Position numbers and translations under genes: made by a program | Assembly: GCA_030062745.1 (NCBI GenBank) | Contig: CP099850.1 | Coordinates: 62,001 to 126,000, forward strand | Direction of reading: 5' to 3' | Source: Capitulum mitella | Lineage: Eukaryota > Arthropoda > Thecostraca > Pollicipedomorpha > Pollicipedidae | Length of the DNA stretch: 64,000 nt | Shown here: positions 23,786 through 34,300 of the stretch, one piece after another | How positions within the stretch are numbered: position 1 is the first letter of the stretch | How the letters are laid out: the number at the start of each line of letters is the position of its first letter | Notes under the pieces: model-generated | What the model saw: the letters and a program-made list of their open reading frames with translations, nothing else | What the model was told of the DNA's origin: nothing | Database searches by the model: none

Positions 23786-26700
23786 CCTGAATCATTACTT
23801 AGGCCATAACTACTACAAAGACGAAGAATACGAGCAAGGGCGAAGCTTGAGGTTTTCAAGAGGGATTGGACCTCTCCTTGACGTATCTGCAGCTTTCCAT
23901 TTTTTGGTCGATGTCTGGGATTTACTGCCAGACAGGGTTTTTCGGAGGTTGCATGGGCGTCTGCCCGGGTCTCACCGGTCAGGCCTTCAGCCTGTCCGCC
24001 GTTAGCCGAACTGGTCGAGATACGAGACGACCGGTCACTCCACCGGTTCATAGTACGCCGGAAATCGAGAGTAGTGGGGGTCGTCCCAGCAGGTCGCGCT
24101 CCCGTCAGGCGGGCTTACGGCCTGGAGAGGTTCGCGCTGCATTCGACCGGTCGTGCCCCCGTGCCGGCGTCAGTGGTGGGTGCGTGCGGAGCCGCGCCGG
24201 CCACGCCGACTTAAAATACAAACTGGAACAAGGGCGCGGTGTGAACGCACTCCAAGTGGAGCGTCGACGTCACGCACACCTTTTGCCGGTTTTACTTTCA
24301 CCGCGGCCGGCGGCGGCGCGGCTTCGGCGCCGGCCGCCGGCCGGCGGTCGGCAAAAGCTGTAGGCCGCCGTAGCGCCTTGCGCAACACGACGGGGAGACG
24401 TCAAAGACGTTGCTCTCAGGGGCCGTTCGGCAGTTTTGCAATGGACCCGGAGGCCTCAAGGCCTGGCGGTGGGCGGATGACGTCGGCGAGGATCGCCGGC
24501 GGTGCGCAGTCTGCCAGAGGGAGTCGGACGGGGCCGCGCGCGCGTCTGGTCCTTAACCCCCTTTCCCCGTCCCGATTCCTTGCACCCCCGCGGCGAACGG
24601 GCACACGACGGCCCGGCGTGACGTCACCGAGGACGCCGTTGACCGGTTCAACGGCCGACTTACGGTGAGGCAACGCGGCACGCCTGCGCAACCCACGCAA
24701 ATTGCCGGCGATATCGCGGCGTAATTCGGTGAAAGGCCCTTCCGCCGACGCCGACGGACCCGGGGGGAAATCTCCGGCCGGGAGAGATTCGCCCGGGCCC
24801 TGGCGGGCGCTGTCGCCAGGTCGATGCGCCGTTACACAACGCGGCGCCGGACGCCGCCGTGTCGGCCGCGCCGGCCGGCCGGCCCGGCTGCTCTGCGTAA
24901 CGTGCAGTGCTGACCCGCTCCCAGCCGGCCCGACGTAGACTGGGTCCAGCTAGATCCGCCCCCCCCCCCCTGTAGCCAGCTGATGGCGATCCAGACATCC
25001 CTCTCTGCGTGCGGCCAGCTGGTGGAAGATCCGCCAGCTGTGGTACTCCGCCCCAGTGACAGTGGACTGCGGGTGTCCAGAGTACCAGATATGAGTGGTT
25101 TGAAATGCCCCCGGGGCTTCCTGCGGATGTCCGGATTATTCCGCTGTTCGATTACGTGCGGCTCTGCTGTTATTTTGTTTGCACCCAGTTCCCGGAAACT
25201 CTTCGAAGAACTGCTCATTGTTTTGAAAATTTAGCTGTAGACGCATAACGATATCTTCTTTTATTATGGCATGAGAACTAAACACTCCCATTCAAATGTG
25301 CCGTTTTTTAAATGTCTTGTTGATAGGAGCAGAGATGACCGAATTGTGTCTACAAAGTCGCAGTATAGCGTAAGTGGATGCGCAGGCATTTAAAACGTAA
25401 TCTCTTCCCAGGATGTTTGTTCACAGCTCTTTTGAAAAGTGTTGGAAAGCATCGCCCTTTTGCGAGGTCATCCTCTTGTGCTTTAAACCAGCTCTCAGGA
25501 TCGCCTGTTCCCTTTCTCTGGCTTCATTGGTAAAGCCTCCCTTTCGCAGAAAGTGCATTCTACGCTGCGGCACCATTCACGTGGCCTTCGTCCCGTTAAT
25601 TCATTTAATCGCTGCGGCGAAGTTCAGCGCCCTGCCGTCCGTGCTGCACCGTTCGGCCGAGTCCGCCTGCAGCGCACGCTTCTGCGAACGCGGCGTCGCG
25701 GCGACACCTCCACCGCACTACGGCATTGAACGCGCGGCCGGCCGGCGCGCCCGCCGGTCCCGTCCGACCCCACTCACCGGCGGCCGCCGGCCGCCCGTCC
25801 TTGAACGCATCCCACTGCTCGGCCGGCCAACTTCCTCCTGATCGTGGGGCAACCGCCAGCCACCGGCGCACTTTTACTTTTGGAGCCGGGCTGGCGGCGG
25901 CCGCGGCAGACCGAGGTCTCCCAGCGCGGGTTTTCTCCCCGGCGCAGGCCCCGCCGTCAGGCCACGGAGCCGATGCCGAGCCGTGCTCGGCCGTACTCGG
26001 CCGCACTGGCCGTGCCGGCGGCGGACCCGGCCGCCACGGCCGCGCGGCCCGTCCCCGGCCCCGTTTGCAGCCGGCGCCAGTTGCGTCACGTGACCGGTTA
26101 CGTCACGGCGGGGTTGACGAACTGCGGCCTGAATGTGGGTCACGGGCCGGCCAGACGGCCGCTCCTCACAACCGGCCGCCGCCGCCGCCGTCGCCGGACG
26201 TTTCAGCTGTGAGGTAGTCACGCAAGGCTGAGGAAAGTGCCCGCGGTTCTGCTGGCCGGGCGGGATTCTGTCGAAAAATCCGCGGAGGATGAGATTGCGG
26301 TGCTGATGCTGTTTGTGCTGACAGAGGGCCTGCAGGTACTCTGTATCGTCTCCGGCCATACTGGAAAGCTTATGCAGGAATGCGAAGGACCCAGCCTGCT
26401 TTTTTGAACTCTCAGCCAGTTCAAAGTCTACAGTAGTGTAGATTTTGGAGGTGTGAATTGGTGTTGATATGCATGAAGAAAAGTTCGAATTTCGGGCGGG
26501 TCCTGTCCAACTTTCGAAATGTTTCTCCTGCAGTGATAAGTTACTGGTCATACAAACAGCGGTCATTGTCAGGCTTATATGTCATCTGGAGTGGTAAAGC
26601 TGCTTTGAAAAACTCCAATATAACAAGAAATCACCGACCTGGAGATCTCCAGACCGCTGCGGGCGGCCTCCCCAGGCTCAGCTCTATCCAGGAGAAGCCC

Positions 26701-26960
26701 GTGCATGACGAACGGTGTCCCCCACCCCTGCGGCCCTGGCTGGCCGGGTGACGTGGCTCGCGGCCGCGTCACGTGCGGCCGCCGCCTCCGCCGCCGCACG
26801 GAGGCCGACCGGTCGGCGGCGCTGTGACCTTCACCTGACCCAGTGGCCGGTCAGGACGGCGGCCGGAGGTCGGCGGCGTCACGGCGGCCCCGGCGGGTCA
26901 CGTGACGCAGGCGGCGGTAGGTGTGGTGCTGGGGAGACGGCCGCGGCGAGCCGGCACCAG
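23786..26960. other. GC-rich islands, no gene recognised
   Basis: Islands at about 24,000-24,970, 25,600-26,220 and 26,680-26,960 have AT-balanced gaps. A GTGACGTCAC site is at 24618-24627, GTCACGTGAC at 26095-26104 and 26897-26906, a run of 12 C at 24959-24970, and TTTTACTTTC at 24291. Open frames follow from base composition. Confidence 0.5.
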
Positions 26961-29900
26961 AGGTGGGGGTGGAGGGAGTTCGAAATAGCGAGGAGCCTGC
27001 TTCGTGTTGTTTATGTGTCGGGTGTTATCAAAAGCACCGCGCGGTCGGTTTTTTAAGGTCATGAAACGACGTTGGCAAACCATACGGTTGTCGTTTTGCG
27101 CCATATTGTTTCAAGTTTGACTTCTCCAAGCTTTCTGGGGTTCTAGAGAAAAAATTCACTGCTTGGTGAAACAGACAGGCTGAGGTTGTCTGAACCCAGG
27201 CTCTTGTCACCATCATTCGCTACGACCGAGCATTTTCTTGAGAATATGAGAACTGAGGAATTACACTTCGTTACAGTTTCTACTCTGGACCCTGTGTATC
27301 ACGCAAAACTCGGTAGAACTCTCCACTGGTGGATATTACACCGTGCTAATCTGCACCCCAACAGGCACGTAGCCAGGATTTCCCTCATGGGAGGGGCTTA
27401 ATGTCAAATTTCGTCGTATGCCACTGGCCATAGTCTTCTGTAGTGTAGAGAAGTCTGTGCACTAGCATATGACTACATTTATAGGAGAAAGCAACAGTTT
27501 TGTGCAGTTAGCTTCGTACTTAACGTACAGGAAAACGTATAATGCCTCATTTTTTAGTATATATGTACATTAATATATATGTATACATGGCCACCATTCC
27601 GGATTCCCTGAGAAATCGCTAAATAACTAGTGTAGACCGCTTGGCTGGGGGAGGCATGTTCCCCATGGCCCCCTGGTTATGTTCCTGCACACAAACCATT
27701 GTCGGCTTGTATGTGCGACATCACGTCACATTCTGCATAAATCTGGGGTCTTGGTCGTGTTCTGCACTTGGAACAATCTGAACTTCAGACAGCTATCAAA
27801 ACCCGATCAGAATGTAGCATCTCGTCTCGGTACATTCGATCCTGCAGAAGTTCTCGTGAGCTCCGCTTCGCCCGAAATGAGAAAAAAATGCTAGCAGTGC
27901 GGGATTTTCGCCGGCTCTGGACCGCTACTCTGCAGGTGCAGGAGGCCCGACAGGTGGCAAGTTTGCCTTCCGCCGCTGCCCGCCGCACGTGTAACGCGCA
28001 CGCACACAATTAGCCACCCTCGCGCCGGCAGGAGGTAGGCGTTCCTGCGCGTACACATACGCACCCTCACACATAGTTCTATTCTTGTATCTAGGACAGC
28101 GTGCTTTATTTATAAGGAAGAGGCGTTGACACGTGCGTGGGGAGGCGGGGGGGGGGGGTATTCACGGCGACGGTCCTGGGACGAGGAAGGCCGGGCCGGG
28201 AACTCAGGCGGCCGCCGGCCCCCGGCGTCCCTGACGCGTCCTGTTGTGCGTGTGCGTGGGCCCTGCCCAGGCCATGAACCACTTCGACACGCGTAGCCTC
28301 GAGTCGAGGGACAGCGAGGATTGCATACGTCTTCGTCAGGGGAAGCCGGCCTCTCGTTTATTCATTGACTCAATTGGAAGTCGTAAATGCGTGGTGCGTC
28401 CTCTTTGTCCTCGGTGGCGAATTTGCTGGTCTGAAGTCCTGCGTAGGCGTCCAGTGTCAAGGCTAGCTATCCAAACATTTATTTGCACTGGTCATGCTCA
28501 CAGAACTGCGACGTTGAATTTTGCTCTAGTCTGGAGAGTTTTCCTTGATATCAGACGTCTTTACTGAGAGCTTGTTTTGTTCCTGACGCCAGTGAAGGTG
28601 GAGGAACTCTTTCACACTCAAACCACTTCTTCATTTCGTATTTGTTAGTCATTCGTCGATAGAAGTTAGATGGTATTCGGCCGTGGTTTCTGTTGCACCT
28701 AATTTGGTTCATTTGTGCTGAAAACGGTGTTGTCGAGTTGTTCCTGGTAGGTTCTAGTGACTGCCATTGATGGCTAGTACTTTTCTCCCTCTTTCCGCAC
28801 GAAACTATTCCAAAAATGTTCGATGCTCTGTTCTCTCAATTCAGGTAGTGTATATGACGCCTCGCGTATTCCAGCAGATGGTGGATATAAATCCTCACGT
28901 GCCTCTCCACGTGCGGCGTGCCCAGCCTCCCGCGATCTTGCCACTCGCCCCGACCAAGCCTGTGTGTCTCGTGCGTCTCCAGCGAACTGAGGTGACCACA
29001 TGATCGCACAGTCCCGTAAGCCACTCTCCCTGGCGGCCGCGCCTGGGCTGGGCCGGCGCCGCCCGCCTCTTTACGCTACGCGCCCGTACGCGGCGGCGGC
29101 GGCGCGGCGGAAACCGAAAGTGCCGCGGCCGCCCCTGGCGCGCGAGTAAAAGTACGCTGGGTCGCGGGTTCAGCGGCCGCGGCGCGGGAAACCGTGGCAC
29201 TGGGTCAGCGCCGACAAAAGTGAAAACACGCTGCCCCTCCCCCCATAGTCGCCGTACGGCCAGAGGGGGTGGGCGCCGGGGTAAGGAGTCGAGCATGACG
29301 GAGAGAGCGGGGGAGCGAGAGGTGTTGTAGAGGTGGGGATGAAGACCATTGACTGCGTTATTCGTATGTCGGGCACTTGCGGAGAATCGTCGTGTGTTGA
29401 ACTGCGTTTTTCAACTGGATATTTTCATTCATATCGAGATGTAATTTTCCATCATTACTGTAATAATTCGGTTTGCGGATGGCAGGAGAACTAATGTTAG
29501 TTTTTGGACAAGTCACCTTGGCAACCGCAAGTGACGTCTCATCTGAAGGCCTCGTGGCAAAACAGAAACAGAACTATGAGTATGAGGCCTGCCACTTATA
29601 TATCGAAGGCAGCGAAAGAGGTACAAAAAACAGCCCTGGAAATCTGTGGCCAAAGGGACGTAAAATTAAGAACGAAGTCCAATGTATTGCATATTTCTAG
29701 TGGTTTTGCCCACTGTAACTGAACTTTTCCACCACTGTTTGTTGTTGGCGCACTGACGGTCTGCTGATACAAACTCATACTCAGAAATCAATCGGCACTG
29801 ACCATAGCTGGAAATCCTAGGGGTTGGGAGGGTCTGGACTTCCCGTTTTCAAATACTTTAGCGTTACACCTTGTTTGGCATTACCTGGAAAGAAATAACC

Positions 29901-30379
29901 TAAACCCTTTTGAGACCCCAAGCGATTCCCGGACATATCCGGCTACGGCAGGAACACACATGTAAAATTATCTTTTTCACGGTGTATGGAAAAATAAATG
30001 ATTGCGCACGTGACTGTTTTTAGAGATATCAGTGTTTGCTTCAGCTTACGATACAACGGCATTTTTGTTTGAGGATTATCAACATTAGGCTCCATCCTGA
30101 GAGGACTTGTCGAACGAAACTGCGAACTAGGAGACTATAATCTCTATGGCAACCATCGGTTGTGCATCAGCATTTTCGCCTAAGAGGTTTTTGATTTCAG
30201 TTCAACGCATTCCAATCAAATTTAAAAGGACGCTTATTTTAAGAGGATCTAGAAATGTGTGGCTCCTGTGAAATTCACGGCGGTAGCCACCAATCTCATA
30301 CGTTATTCACACTCTACCAGTCTACTGAACTCTTCATCATCTGTCAATGTCTGGCTCGATTAACTTCGGCCTGCCGTCC
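26961..30379. other. Mostly AT-balanced region before the E75 promoter island, no gene
   Basis: It contains the small transposon at 27362-27687, a run of 12 G at 28147-28158, a TATTTATAAGG motif near 28108 and a short GC-rich block at 29,020-29,290. No coding frame with recognisable domains or convincing splice structure. Confidence 0.55.
27362..27687. mobile_element. Small non-autonomous DNA transposon (CAGGCACGTAGCCAGG ends)
   Basis: The left end CAGGCACGTAGCCAGG matches the inverted right end (reverse complement CAGGAACATAACCAGG) at 13 of 16 bases. Flanking 8-mers CACCCCAA (27354-27361) and CACACAAA (27688-27695) match at 6 of 8, suggesting a decayed hAT-type target duplication. The element is 326 bp, AT-rich inside, with no coding capacity. 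Related ends occur at 15898 and 17389. Confidence 0.6.
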
Positions 30380-30771
30380 GGCGAGAGCCAGCCTCCGGCG
30401 GCGTCCGCCGATCTCGGCTAACGCTCCCCCCTAGCTGCCCCGGCCGGTCGTCGGCCCCGAGGTCGCCGGCGGGCCGCGCCGCAGAGGAAAGCGAAAGGGT
30501 GCCCGGTAAGAGCGTCGGCCGCCATGTGACCCGGCCCGCCTGGGTCGACGGCCGACGGCTTTCGTCTGCGGCGCGGCCAATCAGCTGAGCGGCGCGCGGC
30601 GGCGAGCGGCTGCCGCGGCGCGCCGCGCCACAAATCGCCGCCGTCGCCGGCCCAGGTGACAGGGCGCCCGCTCGCTCCGACGCCGCGCGCCCGGACCGCC
30701 GCCTCCGACCGACGCGTTTGACGGTGGAGACGCCCGCACTGACGCCTGCAGACGTCCCGAGAAGAGACCGC

Positions 30772-30861
30772 GAGCGCCGTGAGGACGATTCGGCGACTCA
30801 GGCGGCCCTGCTCCGCGAGCGCCGTGAGGACGACTCGGCGACTCAGGCGGCCCTGCTCCGC
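30772..30861 (+). repeat. 45-bp tandem duplication in putative 5' leader
   Basis: Two adjacent copies, 30772-30816 and 30817-30861, differ at one base. Each begins GAGCGCCGTGAGGACGA and ends CTGCTCCGC. The unit is a multiple of three, so the frame stays open, but this lies upstream of the first ATG and is probably untranslated. Confidence 0.9.
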
Positions 30862-30886
30862 CCGTGCCGGGCGACTGCGAACTCCA

Positions 30887-30949
30887 GCGGACTGCGGACT
30901 GCGGACTGCGGACTGCGGACTGCGGACTGCGGACTGCGGACTGCGGACT
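30887..30949 (+). repeat. (GCGGACT)9 microsatellite
   Basis: Nine perfect copies of the 7-mer GCGGACT. Seven is not a multiple of three, so the array reads in all frames as LRTADCG-like repeats. It lies about 175 bp before the 31124 start, in the probable leader of that isoform. Confidence 0.95.
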
Positions 30950-31123
30950 GTCCGACTGCGGACCAGCACGCCGGCTACGTCGCGAAGCTCAGACTGCGTC
31001 GGCGTCGTCAGTCGGCGCTGCGCCGGGACCGTGGGCCGTGCCGGCCGTGCTGAACCGAGACCGGCGGCCGTAGCGGCCGTGCCGAGCCTGGCCGCAGCCG
31101 TGGCGCCTGCGCCGCTCTCCACC

Positions 31124-31334
31124 ATGACCGTGAAGGAGCTGCTGATGGCGTTCCCGCCGGTGCTGGTCGGCTCCAGCCTGGACCTGGCCGTCCAGGAGGC
31201 CATCAAGGGCCGGCTCAGCCCCGTCGACAGTCCGGTCGGCTCGCCGCGGCCCGTCGAGCGGCACCTCGACGCGCCGGTGCCGCCGCCGACGGTCCGCGAC
31301 GCGCCGACGGTGGCGGCCGCGCCGCCCCACGCAG
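31124..31334 (+). CDS. E75: E75 alternative first coding exon 1 (70 aa N-terminus)
   Basis: The ATG sits in a strong context (CCACCATGA). The exon encodes 70 residues beginning [18 protein letters not shown], then a proline-rich stretch, and ends GCAG|GTACGT. It is 211 nt, so it donates one base (G) to the next exon. Joined to the acceptor at 46084 this G completes an Asp codon, giving DFDGTTVLC, the usual E75 entry into the first zinc finger. The N-terminal region is the A/B domain, which is isoform specific in E75. Codon use is GC-rich like the confirmed downstream exons. I do not recognise the N-terminal sequence itself, so I assign no insect isoform letter. The frame is open further upstream but has no earlier ATG. 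Confidence 0.72.
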
Positions 31335-34300
31335 GTACGTGCCCGGCCGTCCCGCGGCCGTGCTGGTGACGCTGCGAGGCGTGGTCGGCGTGGTCGGCGT
31401 GTTCGGAGAGCTGGCGGAGAGGGTCCGTTCGCGGACGTGTCCTAGGCGTCTGGTTGCGGATTGTCGGTCTGATGACAGGCGGAACGGCCGCTGAGGTCCT
31501 GGAACCATGCTGGTGCTCCAGACCCTTCGTAGACGTACGTGCGTACGCACGGATGTATGCATGCACGGCGTACGACCCGGGACATACGTATGCAGGCATT
31601 CCTCCCCGTGTCATAACATGAGAAGCACCACCCACGCAGTCCAGGGGTATTGCTGAGCTCTGGATCGTCGAAGGCTTTGGGCCTCTTGTTGATGCGTTCC
31701 CGCACTGTTTGGCCCCTGTAAGTGCCACCAGAATGGACCATTAGAGGGCCACGCACTCGATGTTCGTCGTCTTCTCAGTCCTTGTCCTCGGCTGAGGCTT
31801 ACGGCGTTATGAACGAGAGTCATGGCCCTGGTATGATCTGGCAGATGGGATGGATGCTGCCATGTTCGGATGCGTCTTCGTTCCCGAAATCCAGAGGTTC
31901 AAGATTCCTCCATCAGCGATGAAAACTTGATGCCGATAGATGTATTCCAACGCATCGACACAACTAGATATCGTCCCACTTTCCTGTCAGATTACGCTTA
32001 CAGCTCATCCCGCATCACGCGATGCAGCATGGTTGTAATCTCTGCGGGGGCTGCGGGACATGCCCACCGCAGTTTTCCAGAAGTGATGATTTTTCCTCCC
32101 CTTAATGTTACCGTATCTAATGAGTATTTTCCATTGGCGGCACAATTTCTTGAACTCTGAAATCTAACTAAAGGGATTTAAACCGTAGTTTGTCGTGCAA
32201 CACCCGAAAAAGTGATCTGTACCCCGTGCCCTATCTATTCTTGGTGGATTGCAGTCAGTTTGTCCCCCCATTTCTGAACCGTGGTTTCACCCATGCGATG
32301 CAGCCCTTAGCCTGCGCTCCGGCCACTTCGTGCCTCAAATTACATCAAACACCCTCTTTCTCCCGCCAACCACCGCCATCATAGTCACGTGCTCGTCCCT
32401 ATCCAACCCGTTACCAGCTGCCGGAGCGGACGGTCCGTTTCTGGGGCTCATAAAAGTGAAATCAGCCGGCGGCGATGCCGTAACTGGTCGCCGGCCGCCG
32501 CGGCCGAAAACGAAACGGTCCGGTGTCGTCGACCTCGTTTTCACTGCTCCTCGCGCCGGAGACTTTCCTCTGCGGCCGCGTGGCTCGCCGCTCCCGGAGG
32601 CGATCTCGCCGAGCGGTTCGGAACCGGCACGCGCCCGGTGAAACCGCCGCCCGCTGTCTCACGCACTTGCGTGACGTGCGCAACGGCGGGAGCAGGCGGG
32701 AAAGCTCCCCCGCTCTCCGTCCATTCATCTGATAAGATGTCATATCGCCGGCCGGGGCTGTCGCGCCGGGCCGCGCGCGAGGAAAGCGTTTCCGCGCGGC
32801 GCAGCCTATTTTCTGAAGGTGATTCAGTCGGCGGCCAACGTCCTAGCCTCTGCGCGGGCTTGCTGACCCATTTTCGGCCGGGCCGGGACCTTCTGTTGCA
32901 AGGCTGACGTGCCGCCGCGGCCGCCGGCGCGTTCATCTAGCGCGCAGCGGCGCTTGTGAAACGTCGCGCCCGGTCCCAATCCCGGTCTGACGTCACGGGG
33001 CAACGAACTCTAGCCTCTGCGCGGCGGCTGACCCACTTTCGGGCCGCCGCGCCGCCAGGGTCGATGGCGAGCGGCGGCGCCCGGGCAGAGGCTGCTGCCG
33101 CTGGCCGACTTTGCGTCCCAGGGTGAACGCTCCACAATCAGGACGGCGGCGGCCGGCGGCGGCGAGCGCGCGCGCCCGCTCTCTGCCGCCGCCGCGCGCG
33201 CTATATGGGACAGACGGGCCGGCCAAGTGGCGGTGGGGGGGTGACAGGTGCCGGGCAGAAGGACGGCCGTCTGTCATCTCATTCAGCCAGCTCGGAGCGG
33301 GTGACACGGACGCCGGGGGCGACGGCGGCCCCTTTAACCCCATCAGCTGATGACCTCTGCAGTGTCAGACTGCGCTGCCGAGCCGGGCTGTATTGCGGCA
33401 CAGTACACCAGGCACCTGGCTGCGTTGACGTTTGTGCGGCCGCTGGGCGCATGCCGTTAAATCGTTTGGTGTTTTAAGCATTATTATACACTTTCAGAAG
33501 TGCTTCACTTCGCTTTCCGTGATGGAGTACGTTTCGAGCTTGCTTCTGTTCACTCAGGCAATGCAGCATTTAAAATGAGTTGGGTATGATTTGTCGTGTA
33601 GTAGTGCAGTGAGATCACATTTTGCTTTAGATTATTTTTGGATAATGCATCGTCATAAAAAGCACGTGATAAAACTGTGCATGTTGCGCGCTGTCTGGTG
33701 ATCAGTCTTTACCGTAAGCACCTTGAAAGGACTCACATCAGTTTTTTATTTTATTTTTTGGTTCGGCAATACAACTTTAAGAGATAATTATAGACCGGTT
33801 TTTAAATCTATTTGCACCTTTCCTGTTAATGAATTAACTGAAGTTTATGATTTGAATAGGTTGTTTTTTAATTTAAATTCATTACTTTTGTTTTATGTTA
33901 CGCGAAAACCAGTGCGAAAAAATGGCGTTCACACGGAATTTCCAAAACGCATGGGTTTGCGTCATTTTCAGCCTTCCTCCCCCATATCAGTCTAAAAGGC
34001 TTTAACAGCATTCACAGCTCATTGAACTGCGAATTGATTACGTCAGTATAGAAGGGACGTCAGCAGAGCTCAAAAGGTCGGCTTGCTATCTCGATCGAGT
34101 TTTGTTTGCTCTGACTCCCTCGCAGCAGATGCAATTTGCATTTCGGAAAAACAGGGTTCGTTGCCCTCACTAACGAAGAAAAGCTTGTCAGTAAAAACAA
34201 CAAAGACCGCCTCCACGGCCCGCACTAATTCGCCATGTGTTTTATCGGCGGTTCTTCTGCGTGTGTTGCAGCCTGCTTGGTTTGCTGTGACACGGCGTAG

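Larger units (their letters stand above)
30380..31123 (+). promoter_or_regulatory. Likely promoter and 5' leader of the most upstream E75 first exon
   Basis: A GC-rich island leads directly into the ATG at 31124. After the ATG at about 30528 there is no other ATG before 31124, so a transcript starting in this interval would use 31124 as its first start codon. The leader holds a 45-bp direct duplication and nine copies of a 7-bp unit. I see no TATA box near the start. The transcription start itself is not visible from sequence. Confidence 0.45.

Noticed and set aside
23531-23809. Repetitive 92-residue frame (WTVC.. repeats)
   Set aside because: It is explained fully by the 27-bp minisatellite.
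28274-28382. ATG frame MNHFDTRSLESRDSEDC... after a TATTTATAAGG motif, possible E75 first exon
   Set aside because: The only in-phase donor (GTC|GTAAAT) is weak and would replace the conserved Asp before FDGTTV with His. There is no other support.
30418-31728. 436-residue reverse-strand frame opposite the E75 first exon
   Set aside because: It arises from high GC content and repeats whose units keep frames open. Peptides are Arg/Ala-rich without domains, and the + strand has the better coding signal.
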